Positions 37,154-45,019 of a stretch of DNA of 64,000 nucleotides are shown piece by piece. The notes beneath the pieces were generated by a model that searched no databases, was not told the DNA's origin, and saw nothing but the letters and a program-made list of their open reading frames with translations. Position numbers and translations under genes: made by a program. Origin of the DNA: Gelria sp. Kuro-4 (GTDB taxonomy: Bacteria > Bacillota > DTU030 > DUMP01); NCBI RefSeq assembly GCF_019668485.1, contig NZ_AP024619.1, positions 2,783,757-2,847,756 on the forward strand. The letters run 5' to 3'. The stretch's first letter is position 1; each line of letters opens with the position of its first letter.

Positions 37154-37618
37154 CTAGTTCAAACGCCTTAAAGAATGAATCGCGGTTTTCGCAAAACGAT
37201 ACACCATCGCTACGCCTCCAATTGGGATAAAAGTTCCATAGATCCACTGTGGCCATTGTAAGCCAATAGAAATCTGCCCTATCTCATACTCATGGATGAC
37301 CATGAGAACTCCGGTATACACAAGGATTAAACTAAAAACAGCACCAAGCATGTTTGTGAAAAACCCTGTATATCTCTGGAGACTTTCTGGCAACATGTCT
37401 GTCACTATGCTTAACCCTAGATGGGCCCTGCGTTTAGCCGCAATCGCTGAACCAAGCGTGCACAGCAGTACGAAAAGCATGGTCGTGATTTCTTCAGTGT
37501 AAGAGATGGATGCGGTAAAGCAGTACCTGGCAATAACATTTACAAATGTTAGTGTCAACATAATAGTCAACACAACGGCTGAAACCTTATCTTCAAAGTT
37601 TGCTAATATTTTTCTCAT
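37154..37618 (-). CDS. dctQ: TRAP transporter small permease DctQ
   Basis: A 154-residue protein with four membrane segments. SYTEEITTMLFVLLCTLGSA and AKRRAHLGLSIV match the DctQ family. It links the binding protein to DctM. ATG 37618 follows AGGGGGG. A long perfect inverted repeat separates it from dctP. Confidence 0.93.
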   Translation of the reverse strand: MRKILANFEDKVSAVVLTIMLTLTFVNVIARYCFTASISYTEEITTMLFVLLCTLGSAIAAKRRAHLGLSIVTDMLPESLQRYTGFFTNMLGAVFSLILVYTGVLMVIHEYEIGQISIGLQWPQWIYGTFIPIGGVAMVYRFAKTAIHSLRRLN

Positions 37619-37764
37619 AGCTTCTGTCCCCCCTGGATTGAGCCTCCGTTGTTCGCAATTGGGAACCCGCCTGCACTTTCTAAACCCATATTATCTTACT
37701 CACCTAGTACCAACGGAGCAGCGATGGTGCCACATCTGTAACATAAAGGAACCCCTTCTGGGCA

Positions 37765-37796
37765 AACCCGGTAGGCAAGCAGTTGCCTACCGGGTT
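37765..37796 (-). terminator. 14-bp perfect stem-loop between dctP and dctQM
   Basis: AACCCGGTAGGCAA (37765-37778) pairs with TTGCCTACCGGGTT (37783-37796) around GCAG. The minus strand continues only TTGCCC, so it is a weak terminator or an mRNA-stabilising hairpin. Either would raise dctP expression over the permease genes. Confidence 0.7.
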
Positions 37797-37836
37797 AATT
37801 CAACATAAACCCAATATAGCTGAGTACTTCGGCAAA

Positions 37837-38883
37837 TTATTTCTTGAGCCCCCAAGCAGAGCAAGCCTCTTCTCCAAATTTATCAATGAAGTATTCCTGT
37901 ACAGGTTTTACAACATCGATAAAAGCTTGTAGCTCTTCGGGACTCAGTTCGGTAATAACCATCCCTGCATCTTTGAACTTCTTCTTTAGATTCTCTTCGC
38001 CGTCCTCCAAATAGTCCCTACCCCACTGTGCGGCTTCAACCGCCTTGTCCTGAAGAAGAACTTTTGTTCGATCATTAAGGCCGTCCCAAAACTTTTTGTT
38101 GGCTATAAAGAAGTAGCCATCATAACTGTAGTTCCATTCTGTTAAGTATTTCTGCACCTCGTATATATTAGCCGAATCAATTGTTTGGTAGCTGTTCTCA
38201 TGGCCATCAATCGTGCCCTGCTGCAAAGCTGTGAACACTTCGCTCCAACTCATGGCCACGGGGTCTGCCCCAAACGCCTTGAACGTCATCATGCCTACTT
38301 CGCCACCTGGAATTCTAATCTTAAGCCCTCTAATATCCTCTGGTGTCCTGATTTCGCGTTTACTATTGGTAATTTGCTTCAGGCCATTGTGCATACCGGA
38401 AAGATAAACAAGCCCCTTCGAATCAAGCATCCTGCTAAGCCATTCTCCACCTGTACCGTCAAGTTTCTCATTTACTTCTTCGTAGTTCGCGAACGTAAAT
38501 GGAACTGACATCGACAGGAATCTCTCGTCGAGATTGCTCAAGACAGAAGCAGAGAGAACAGCCATCTCGTAGTGACCGCCTTGGGCTAAGAGCTCGACGT
38601 TCATTGGCATACTGCCACCCGAAAGCTGACAATTCGGAAAAACTGTCACCTCAATATTACCATCACTTTCCTCTTTTACTAATTCGGCGAATTTAACTGC
38701 AGCCAGGGAATCAACGCCAAGATCGGTTCCAGAAGTGCTTAGTTTTATCTTCAACTTTTGATACGTTTCTCCTGATTCATTGGTTCCGGATGATGGAGGA
38801 GTAGAAGGACCTGGGTTTCCACATCCTCCCACAACACTAATGATCATGACGAATACTAGTAAGGAGATCAGTACTCTTCGCAT
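37837..38883 (-). CDS. dctP: TRAP transporter substrate-binding protein DctP (lipoprotein)
   Basis: A 348-residue extracytoplasmic binding protein. The N-terminus has a lipoprotein signal, with VGGCG as lipobox (Cys 21), then a Ser/Gly-rich linker. KIRIPGGEVGMMTFKAFGA carries the conserved Arg that binds the carboxylate, and WSEVFTALQQGTIDGHEN is the family signature. The segments FANYEEVNEKL and GLKQITNSKREI also fit DctP. ATG 38883 follows GGAGGG. Binds an organic-acid ligand outside the membrane. Confidence 0.95.
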   Translation of the reverse strand: MRRVLISLLVFVMIISVVGGCGNPGPSTPPSSGTNESGETYQKLKIKLSTSGTDLGVDSLAAVKFAELVKEESDGNIEVTVFPNCQLSGGSMPMNVELLAQGGHYEMAVLSASVLSNLDERFLSMSVPFTFANYEEVNEKLDGTGGEWLSRMLDSKGLVYLSGMHNGLKQITNSKREIRTPEDIRGLKIRIPGGEVGMMTFKAFGADPVAMSWSEVFTALQQGTIDGHENSYQTIDSANIYEVQKYLTEWNYSYDGYFFIANKKFWDGLNDRTKVLLQDKAVEAAQWGRDYLEDGEENLKKKFKDAGMVITELSPEELQAFIDVVKPVQEYFIDKFGEEACSAWGLKK

Positions 38884-39020
38884 GATAACCCTCCTTCTCA
38901 GTCCACATAGATTACGATCGTCATTTTGGCAACACCAATTCTAAAATGTATATAATCATCAAGGTCCCGCTCAGAACAGGGACATGTCTGGTAACAATTA
39001 TCTTCACTTTTTTACTCAAC

Positions 39021-39053
39021 CCGCCACTCTCAGGGAAAGGAGTGGCGGGCAAA
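39021..39053. repeat. Inverted repeat between the nitrilase gene and dctP
   Basis: CCCGCCACTC (about 39020-39029) pairs with GAGTGGCGGG (39040-39049). No T run follows on either strand, so it is probably an mRNA processing/stability hairpin rather than a terminator. Confidence 0.5.
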
Positions 39054-39116
39054 GTTGAGTGAGGCACATTTTTACTCCAGATGTGCTGCTACCAAAGTTC
39101 AGGCAGAGAGATATTC

Positions 39117-39941
39117 CTATAGAGCATAGATTTCAGGTTTTCTGTTAACCCAGGTGGCAACACTGTCTCTAACGTACTTTTGATAATCCATATCCAGCGT
39201 AGCGTAAATAATATCCTGACGGCCACTTGCCGATGATATAATAGTCCCCCAGGGATCAACGACGCAAGAACGGCCGAAAGGGTTATCGTTGTGCAACGGA
39301 CCAAACTGGTTGGCCGCAACCACATAAGTAAGATTGTATAGCGCAGTACTTCTGACAAGTATATCCCAATGATCTGTTCTGGGAGGAAGCGGATTTCCTG
39401 ATGGAAATTCCGAAGGAACAAACAAAATGTCTGATCCTTGTAGCACCATGCTTCTCGCAAGCTCTGGAAAACGAAGGTCGTAGCAGACCATGATTCCAAC
39501 CTTTCCGATGTCCGTATCAATGACGCACATCTGTTTGCCTGCTTCGACGTAGTCTGACTCTTTGTAACCAATGGCATCCATGAGATGGATTTTGCGGTAC
39601 TTACCAACAATTTTGCCGTCCCGGTTAATAAAAACGCAAGTGTTGTGAACCTTTCCGCCCTCGGCTTTTTCAACAAAACTTCCAGGGATAATGTTAACGC
39701 TGTACTTTCTGGCAAGCTCCCCCATTGTCTCAGTTAGAGGACCTGGTACGTCTTCCGCCACCTTTCTGGATTCTTCTATATTCGTTGGAGCATAGTACGA
39801 ATACTCCGGGAAAACAATAACATCGAGGTTGCTCCTATTACTTACAGCCTCTTTTACCATATCTATCATGCCCGTCAGGTTCTGTTGAGTTGTACCAGCC
39901 GCGCTTCTTTGAGCAACGGCAACCCTTATTAATCTGCCCAT
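39117..39941 (-). CDS. Carbon-nitrogen hydrolase (nitrilase superfamily)
   Basis: A 274-residue amidase/nitrilase-fold enzyme with the Glu-Lys-Cys triad visible: FPEYSYYAP (Glu, about 43), GKYRKIHLMDA (Lys, about 112) and GIMVCYDLRFPEL (Cys, about 148). It hydrolyses an amide, N-carbamoyl or nitrile bond. The pairing with a creatininase relative upstream and DctPQM downstream suggests use of imported amides. ATG 39941 follows GGGAGAAA. Confidence 0.9.
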   Translation of the reverse strand: MGRLIRVAVAQRSAAGTTQQNLTGMIDMVKEAVSNRSNLDVIVFPEYSYYAPTNIEESRKVAEDVPGPLTETMGELARKYSVNIIPGSFVEKAEGGKVHNTCVFINRDGKIVGKYRKIHLMDAIGYKESDYVEAGKQMCVIDTDIGKVGIMVCYDLRFPELARSMVLQGSDILFVPSEFPSGNPLPPRTDHWDILVRSTALYNLTYVVAANQFGPLHNDNPFGRSCVVDPWGTIISSASGRQDIIYATLDMDYQKYVRDSVATWVNRKPEIYAL

Positions 39942-39981
39942 CTTTGTTTCTCCCTTCTTTTAAAATTCTTCTGCTGGCATG

Positions 39982-40710
39982 TTACTTTTCCAAAACATTC
40001 TTGATGAACTCGGCGATTTCGGTAACTGCTCTCTCAACAACTTGCTTACCTTTTTCAGCGGAGCCCGCTGTAGCATCGCCGATGGTACCATTGCTAGTGA
40101 ACTTGTCAAAGCTCAGGAATTTGGTAATATGTGGGTACGGGTCCTGGTAAAGAGAATAATTACAGGGGGCTTGCGAAATATCAACGTGTTCAGGGCAGAG
40201 ATAGAGAAGTACAGAAGTGCCCGCCTCGCTCGCATGCCCATGTGGAGCAGGTGTTGTGAAAATGTCCTGGGACAGATGTGGAATATACTGCCACCAGCCA
40301 ATAGATGCACACTTAACCCCATACGTATCTTGAAGCTCCTGAAGAAGCTGATTCAGCGGCACCGTGTTACCGAGATGGGTATTTAAAATGAATATCTTAT
40401 CAAAGCCCCACTTAATAAAGCTCTTGCAGATATCCCTGTAGACAGCCTTAAGGTTCTCAGGTTCAGTTACTAAGGTACCTGGAAATGCGTACAGCGCGGC
40501 CGACTCACCGATTTCCACCGAAGGTCCAACTATAGCATTGACCTTTTCAGCAACTAATTGTGCGACTTTCTCTGCGACAATAATGTCGCTACCTAGGGGA
40601 AGATGTGGGCCGTACACTTCAATAGCACCTGAAGGAATTATTACTGTCTTGGTTTCCTTTCTGCGCTTATCAAACTCTGTCCAAGTCATGTACTTGATCC
40701 TGTTTTCCAT
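39982..40710 (-). CDS. Creatininase family amidohydrolase
   Basis: A 242-residue metal-dependent hydrolase. VIIPSGAIEVYGPHLPLGSD carries the first metal ligands (E, H, D), ILNTHLGNTVPLNQLLQEL contains the conserved NxHxGN, and PHGHASEAGTSVLLYL holds the late Glu/His region. Family members open cyclic amides (creatinine) or act on formamidopyrimidines and peptide precursors. It is upstream of the nitrilase gene in the same direction. ATG 40710 follows AAGGGTGG. Confidence 0.88.
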   Translation of the reverse strand: MENRIKYMTWTEFDKRRKETKTVIIPSGAIEVYGPHLPLGSDIIVAEKVAQLVAEKVNAIVGPSVEIGESAALYAFPGTLVTEPENLKAVYRDICKSFIKWGFDKIFILNTHLGNTVPLNQLLQELQDTYGVKCASIGWWQYIPHLSQDIFTTPAPHGHASEAGTSVLLYLCPEHVDISQAPCNYSLYQDPYPHITKFLSFDKFTSNGTIGDATAGSAEKGKQVVERAVTEIAEFIKNVLEK

Positions 40711-40898
40711 GGTAATTCCACCCTTCTTCTGATAGACTCTCGAAACTTTTCTCTTCCCTGGCTAGAGCGGTTTTCTGAATCGGTGCTTGTTGTACCCCCC
40801 CCTTCGTCCGAATCTTGAGAGCTGTCCGCACGTGGACCAGGAATAGAAGTTCTGCTTTCAAGACCGCCTTCAAGCGAACCTTTTTGGGCAGCTCTTAC

Positions 40899-41111
40899 TT
40901 ATCTTTTGTTGTCCTTAAGCACACGGTGGGGTAAAAAAAGATCCTCTACCGGTCGCCTAAGAACACCCGCAATTGCCAGGGCAACCTGAAAGGAAGGTGA
41001 TCTACCTCTTTCAATGTGGGCGTAGGTCGACCGTTCTATACCTACTAATTCTGCCAGCTGTTTTTGTGTCAGCCTCGCTTTCTTCCGAGCTCGTATCAGT
41101 TCGCAGCGCAT
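40899..41111 (-). CDS. Small XRE-family helix-turn-helix regulator
   Basis: A 70-residue Cro-like protein: LIRARKKARLTQKQLAELVG, then ERSTYAHIERGRSPSF as recognition helix, and a short C-terminal helix. ATG 41111 follows AGGAG; GTG 41120 is weaker. Its promoter is a perfect consensus with operators in and beside it (41132-41176), which suggests autoregulation or control by the divergent CI-like protein. The creatininase/TRAP genes lie downstream. Confidence 0.88.
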   Translation of the reverse strand: MRCELIRARKKARLTQKQLAELVGIERSTYAHIERGRSPSFQVALAIAGVLRRPVEDLFLPHRVLKDNKR

Positions 41112-41131
41112 AAGGTTCACTCCTGGTCCTT

Positions 41132-41146
41132 GTGCTACGTTAACAC
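41132..41146. promoter_or_regulatory. Operator half-site pair O2
   Basis: GTGCTACGTTAACAC, an imperfect palindrome (GTGCTA/TAACAC) of the same form as 41156-41170, centred 24 bases away and lying just upstream of the small XRE gene start. Confidence 0.6.
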
Positions 41147-41147
41147 A

Positions 41148-41176
41148 ATTATACTGTGCTATCCTAGCACTGTCAA
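41148..41176 (-). promoter_or_regulatory. Consensus sigma-A promoter with operator in the spacer
   Basis: Minus strand TTGACA (41176-41171), 17 bases, TATAAT (41153-41148): both boxes match consensus exactly. The spacer contains the perfect palindrome GTGCTATCCTAGCAC (41156-41170), so a bound repressor would block RNA polymerase. Confidence 0.85.
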
Positions 41177-41198
41177 GTGGTTTAGGCAGGATTTTGTA

Positions 41199-41224
41199 TA
41201 TATTTCAGCACTCATGTTGAAATA
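41199..41224. repeat. Inverted repeat before the CI-like gene
   Basis: ATATTTCA and TGAAATAT arms around a 10-base centre, 40 bases upstream of the CI-like start. Possibly a second type of operator, or a leader hairpin. Confidence 0.45.
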
Positions 41225-41265
41225 TGACACACCCATCCATTACCCTGGGAGTGGAGGTGTGGCAA

Positions 41266-41913
41266 ATGAGCACATTAGGGCAGCGGATACACCTGCTACG
41301 ACAGAAAGAAGGTTTGACGCAGGAAGAGTTGGCCAAACGTCTCAATGTCGCTCGTGGTACTCTAGCTAACTGGGAAATAGGCCGAACAAACCTAGATCCT
41401 GAGATGTTAAAGCGCCTGGCTGACCTTTTTGAGGTATCGACTGATTATTTGCTTTGCCGCACTAGTGATCCACATGGCACGTACCTGCCGCCAGGCGCCA
41501 TGACTGCTCGTTCGATGGTACGAGTTCCTGTACTGAGTAGCATCCGAGCTGGCGTGCCAGTTGATACTTGTGAACAAATAGAAGGGTACAAAACAGTACC
41601 CGTAACTGAGCTTGGTGGCGCCGAATACTTCTTTTTTCGGGTGGGCACTGACAGTATGACCAGAGCTCGGATCTACCCAGACGACCTGGTTCTTGTGAGA
41701 CAGCAAGACTTCGTCAACGACGGTGAAATCGCCGTAGTAGCCGTGGACAGGGAAAACGCTACTGTGAAACGAGTTTACTTCCAAGATGATACCATTATTC
41801 TGCAGTCGGAAACGGACAACCTGGCACACAGACCCATCCTCTTTCAAGGAGAAGATAAGAAGACCCTCCACATCTTTGGCCGGGTAGTAAAGGTTACGTT
41901 CGAGCCGAAATAA
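41266..41913 (+). CDS. CI/LexA-like repressor with S24 self-cleavage domain
   Basis: A 215-residue protein. Residues 1-65 are an XRE helix-turn-helix (LRQKEGLTQEELAKRLNVAR, then TLANWEIGR). A hinge follows and then a peptidase S24 domain: cleavage-site-like IRAGVPV (Ala-Gly), catalytic Ser in VGTDSMT (about 132) and Lys in NATVKRVYF (about 177). RecA-stimulated self-cleavage would relieve repression on DNA damage. ATG 41266 follows GGAGGTG; the frame opens at 41224. It diverges from the small XRE gene, as in a CI/Cro switch, though no phage genes are present. Confidence 0.9.
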   Translation: MSTLGQRIHLLRQKEGLTQEELAKRLNVARGTLANWEIGRTNLDPEMLKRLADLFEVSTDYLLCRTSDPHGTYLPPGAMTARSMVRVPVLSSIRAGVPVDTCEQIEGYKTVPVTELGGAEYFFFRVGTDSMTRARIYPDDLVLVRQQDFVNDGEIAVVAVDRENATVKRVYFQDDTIILQSETDNLAHRPILFQGEDKKTLHIFGRVVKVTFEPK

Positions 41914-41952
41914 GTACGTTACCACCTCTGTACGCATAGTTCCGTAGTAACA

Positions 41953-41990
41953 AAGGAGCGGTGCCGACCGCTCCTTCCATCATTTTGTGT
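41953..41990 (+). terminator. Terminator of the CI-like gene
   Basis: AAGGAGCGG (41953-41961) pairs with CCGCTCCTT (41968-41976), followed by a T-rich stretch that includes TTTTGTGTG and a later run of six T. Confidence 0.7.
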
Positions 41991-42066
41991 GTGCTTTTTT
42001 CTTTGTGGTTAGGAGGAATTCCAAGGTACGTGAAGAATACATAACATAGCAAAGATATGGAATTGT

Positions 42067-42083
42067 GTTCCATGTTACGGAAC
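42067..42083. promoter_or_regulatory. Candidate IclR operator 1
   Basis: GTTCCATGTTACGGAAC, a 17-base inverted repeat with arms GTTCC/GGAAC, 129 bases upstream of the lyase start. It has a close relative at 42174-42190. Confidence 0.6.
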
Positions 42084-42173
42084 GCCGCAAAGCTAAGGGG
42101 GGGATAGCGGAGTAAGACCAGCAGTAGGCTTTTCGTCCTGCAGAGTTGTTTCCTACCCTTTTGTCGGAACATC

Positions 42174-42190
42174 GGTCCATAATACGGAAC
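42174..42190. promoter_or_regulatory. Candidate IclR operator 2
   Basis: GGTCCATAATACGGAAC, sharing CCAT and TACGGAAC with operator 1 and ending 21 bases before the lyase start. The IclR gene is the second gene of the operon, so autoregulation is plausible. Confidence 0.55.
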
Positions 42191-42211
42191 AGCTAAAGGA
42201 GACTTGGGGTT

Positions 42212-43138
42212 ATGCGCAAGACAACCTTACTCAAGAAGTTGATCAACGATCCCGAAATCTTGGTTATGCCTGGAGCCTACGATGTTCTTTCGGCACGTTT
42301 GATCGAAGCAGCCGGATTTAGGGCTGTACAGTGTTCGGGGTTCGGTTTTGCCGCGTCGTTCTTGGGCCTGCCGGACATCGGCATCTTGAGTTCCAGCCAA
42401 ATGCTGGAGCTCACGCGGAACATCTGCCACGCGGTGGACATCCCCGTGATGGCGGATGGTGATAATGGCTTCGGCAACCCGGTTAACACCCACTATACTG
42501 TGCGCGAGTTCGAGGCGGCAGGCGCAGCCGGCATCAACCTGGAAGACCAGGTGAGCCCCAAGCGCTGCGGGCACATCACGGGGAAACAAATCATTCCGGC
42601 AGAAGAGATGGTTCTCAAGATCCAGGCAGCGCGGGAGGCCGCCGGTGACCCGGACTTCGTGATCAACGCGCGCACCGATGCGTACGGAGTCGCGGGAATT
42701 GAAGAGGCGATACGCCGGGGTAATCTGTACGCTAAAGCCGGGGCCGATCTGATTTTCGTGGAAGCCCCGCTCTCTGTGGAGGGAATCAAGCGCGTCATCA
42801 GGGAGATTGATGCGCCCGTTTCGATCAACCTGCTTCAGGGCGGCCGGACGCCGCTGGTGACAATTCAGGAACTTGAGGAGTGGGGAGCGGCCCGGGTAAG
42901 CATTCCTGTGACCACAGTTATGGCCGCCGCCTACGGTGTTAAACAGGCGCTGGAGTATATCAAGGCCCATGGGAGCATTCGTGATCTTGAAGGGGTGCTG
43001 AGTTTCGCAGAGTTCACGGACCTGGTAGGCCTCGATAAAATCCGGGAGCTGGAAGCCCGCTACCTCACGGAAGAAGAGATCGCTTTACGCTACGGCGGTC
43101 GGGAAGGACTGGCCAGTGCGGCGGCGGAGCACCATTGA
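42212..43138 (+). CDS. Isocitrate lyase/PEP mutase-family lyase (methylisocitrate or dimethylmalate lyase-like)
   Basis: A 308-residue alpha/beta-barrel enzyme. MPGAYDVLSARLIEAAGF opens the barrel, DGDNGFGNP carries the metal-binding Asp pair, GINLEDQVSPKRCGH (about 110-125) has the Glu-Asp and the KRCGH loop with catalytic Cys of C-C lyases, then INARTDAYG. The Cys loop argues for a 2-methylisocitrate or 2,3-dimethylmalate lyase rather than a phosphonomutase. ATG 42212 follows AAAGGAG. It heads an operon with an IclR regulator and a TAXI-TRAP transporter, probably for the substrate. Confidence 0.85.
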   Translation: MRKTTLLKKLINDPEILVMPGAYDVLSARLIEAAGFRAVQCSGFGFAASFLGLPDIGILSSSQMLELTRNICHAVDIPVMADGDNGFGNPVNTHYTVREFEAAGAAGINLEDQVSPKRCGHITGKQIIPAEEMVLKIQAAREAAGDPDFVINARTDAYGVAGIEEAIRRGNLYAKAGADLIFVEAPLSVEGIKRVIREIDAPVSINLLQGGRTPLVTIQELEEWGAARVSIPVTTVMAAAYGVKQALEYIKAHGSIRDLEGVLSFAEFTDLVGLDKIRELEARYLTEEEIALRYGGREGLASAAAEHH

Positions 43139-43170
43139 CGCTTAACCGAGCCTGGGAGGGAGGTGAACTG

Positions 43171-43950
43171 ATGCCTGAAGGTAATGGGGGCGAACCGATT
43201 CGCCGGGCTCTGCGGGTGCTGTGCGCTTTTTCGCTGGAGGAACCGGAGGTTGGAGTGAGCGAACTGGCACGTAAGGTGGACTTGCCTAAGAGCACCGTCC
43301 ACCGCTTGTTACAGGTGCTGGAGGAAGAAGGGTTCGTGTGCCAAGATCTTAAGACGTCAAAGTACCGTTTGAGCGTGCGGCTTTTTCACCTCGGGGCCGT
43401 CGCGCGCAGCACCATGAACCTGGAGCGGGTCGCCCAGCCGGAGATGGAAAGGCTGCGGGACGCCTGTGGAGAGACAGTGAACCTGTACGTGCTGGACGGC
43501 ATCGAGCGCGTGTGCATTCAAAAGGTGGAGGCGCCTCATCTCGTACGGCAGGTGGTCCATTTGGGGCAAAAAATCCCGGCTTATTGTGGTGCGGCGGGCA
43601 AGGCGCTGCTGGCTTGGCAGGAGGCGCCGTTCGTAGAAAAGGTTATTAATGCGACAAAGCTGAAACCCCTGACGGCTAACACCATAAGTGACCCGGACGC
43701 CTTTCGCGCCGAACTGGCCAAAATCCGAGAGCTGGGTTACGCTGTAAGTCGCGGCGAGCGTGACGCCGAGGTGATGGCTATCGCTGCCCCCATTTTTAAT
43801 CAGGAGGGTAAGGTGATCGCCTCGCTTGGCCTGTCCGGACCAGCTTCCCGTTTCAGCGTCACTGCAGAAGCGATAAGGCAGGTTGTAAAAGCTTCCAGTG
43901 AAATATCGTATCATCTCGGCTATCACAGTGTCTCGGAGCCTGAACACTAG
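43171..43950 (+). CDS. IclR family transcriptional regulator
   Basis: A 259-residue protein. The N-terminal winged helix (RALRVLCAFS, then VSELARKVDLPKSTVHRLLQ) spans about 8-65. The C-terminal GAF-like effector domain has IPAYCGAAGKALLAW and GYAVSRGERDAEVMAIAAPIF, diagnostic of IclR. ATG 43171 follows GGAGGTG; the frame opens at 43135 and overlaps the lyase stop. It probably controls the lyase/TRAP operon through the repeats at 42067 and 42174. Confidence 0.93.
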   Translation: MPEGNGGEPIRRALRVLCAFSLEEPEVGVSELARKVDLPKSTVHRLLQVLEEEGFVCQDLKTSKYRLSVRLFHLGAVARSTMNLERVAQPEMERLRDACGETVNLYVLDGIERVCIQKVEAPHLVRQVVHLGQKIPAYCGAAGKALLAWQEAPFVEKVINATKLKPLTANTISDPDAFRAELAKIRELGYAVSRGERDAEVMAIAAPIFNQEGKVIASLGLSGPASRFSVTAEAIRQVVKASSEISYHLGYHSVSEPEH

Positions 43951-44022
43951 CGGCAGGAATTCCGGGGTGACTACTTACGGTCGAATTGTACCAAGTGTGA
44001 CTGTGAAGGAGGGTATTGGAGA

Positions 44023-44982
44023 ATGAAAAAGGCCTCTCTCCGCTTGGTGTTGGCAGCGCTGCTCACCCTTGTGCTGCTCCTCGCCGGTTGCGGCCAACCG
44101 GCCAAGTACGTACGCATCGGTACGGCCAGCATGGGCGGCGCGTTTTACCCCATGGGAAACGCTCTAGCCCAGCTCTTCAATGAGAAGATCCCAAATATGA
44201 AGGCCAGCGCTCAAGCCACCGGCGGGTCCGCTGAAAACTGCCGGCTGCTGGCAAAGAAGGACATCGAACTGGCGCTCATCCAATCGGCCACCCTGGCCGA
44301 TGCCGAGAAAGGGCAGGGTCAGTTCAAGGACGGAGCCATCGAAGACATCCGCGCCATTACTGCAACGTACTTTATGCCCTTCCATGTAATCGTGCGTAAA
44401 GATGCAAACATCAACTCCATCGCTGACCTGAAAGGCAAGAAAATCGCCGTGGGGCCCATCGCCAGCGGCATCGAGGTCAACGCGCTTACCCTTCTCAAGG
44501 CTTATGGCATCGAACCCAAAGATTTTCAAGCCATTCACCAGAGCCAGGAGGAAACATTTGAGGGCCTGAAGACAGGCAGCGTGGATGCACACATCTACGC
44601 CACCGGCGCCGGTAGCGCCCAGATCACCGACGTGATGCTTACCGGACGGCTGAAGATCCTGCCGATCGACCCTGATAAAGCAGACGCTCTTTTGAAGGAT
44701 CATCCCGAGTTCGGCCCCATGACGATCAAGGCCAATACCTATCCCAACCAAGCCGAAGAAATAAAGACCATCGCCGGCTCCGGCGTACTCACTGTGCGGG
44801 CCGATGTCGATCCAGACACGGTGTACACGATGACCAAGGCCATCTTTGAGAACCTGGATTTCCTCAAGCAGCGGCACGATTACTTTAAGCAGACCACATT
44901 GGAGAATGCCACTGTCGGAGTCGTCTATCCGCTTCACCCCGGAGCGGAAAAGTACCTGAAAGAAGCAGGGGCCATAAAATAG
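44023..44982 (+). CDS. TAXI-family TRAP substrate-binding lipoprotein
   Basis: A 319-residue binding protein. The signal peptide ends LLAGCGQ (lipobox Cys about 23). YVRIGTASMGGAFYPMGNALAQL is the TAXI signature (TAS.GGtyyp.g), and later GKKIAVGPIASGIEV and the VDAHIYATGA stretch match the family. It delivers a carboxylate to the fused permease encoded next. ATG 44023 follows GGAGGG. Confidence 0.93.
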   Translation: MKKASLRLVLAALLTLVLLLAGCGQPAKYVRIGTASMGGAFYPMGNALAQLFNEKIPNMKASAQATGGSAENCRLLAKKDIELALIQSATLADAEKGQGQFKDGAIEDIRAITATYFMPFHVIVRKDANINSIADLKGKKIAVGPIASGIEVNALTLLKAYGIEPKDFQAIHQSQEETFEGLKTGSVDAHIYATGAGSAQITDVMLTGRLKILPIDPDKADALLKDHPEFGPMTIKANTYPNQAEEIKTIAGSGVLTVRADVDPDTVYTMTKAIFENLDFLKQRHDYFKQTTLENATVGVVYPLHPGAEKYLKEAGAIK

Positions 44983-45019
44983 AGCCTTCCTGGGCCAACC
45001 AAGGTAAGGAGGCCGCGCT

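Noticed and set aside
39021-39053. Rho-independent terminator
   Set aside because: The stem is good but neither strand has a T run after it; listed as an inverted repeat only.
41266-41913. Prophage, suggested by the CI-like repressor
   Set aside because: No integrase, structural or lysis genes and no attachment repeats nearby.
44164-44937. 257-codon minus-strand frame
   Set aside because: Exactly antisense to the TAXI binding protein and without a start signal.
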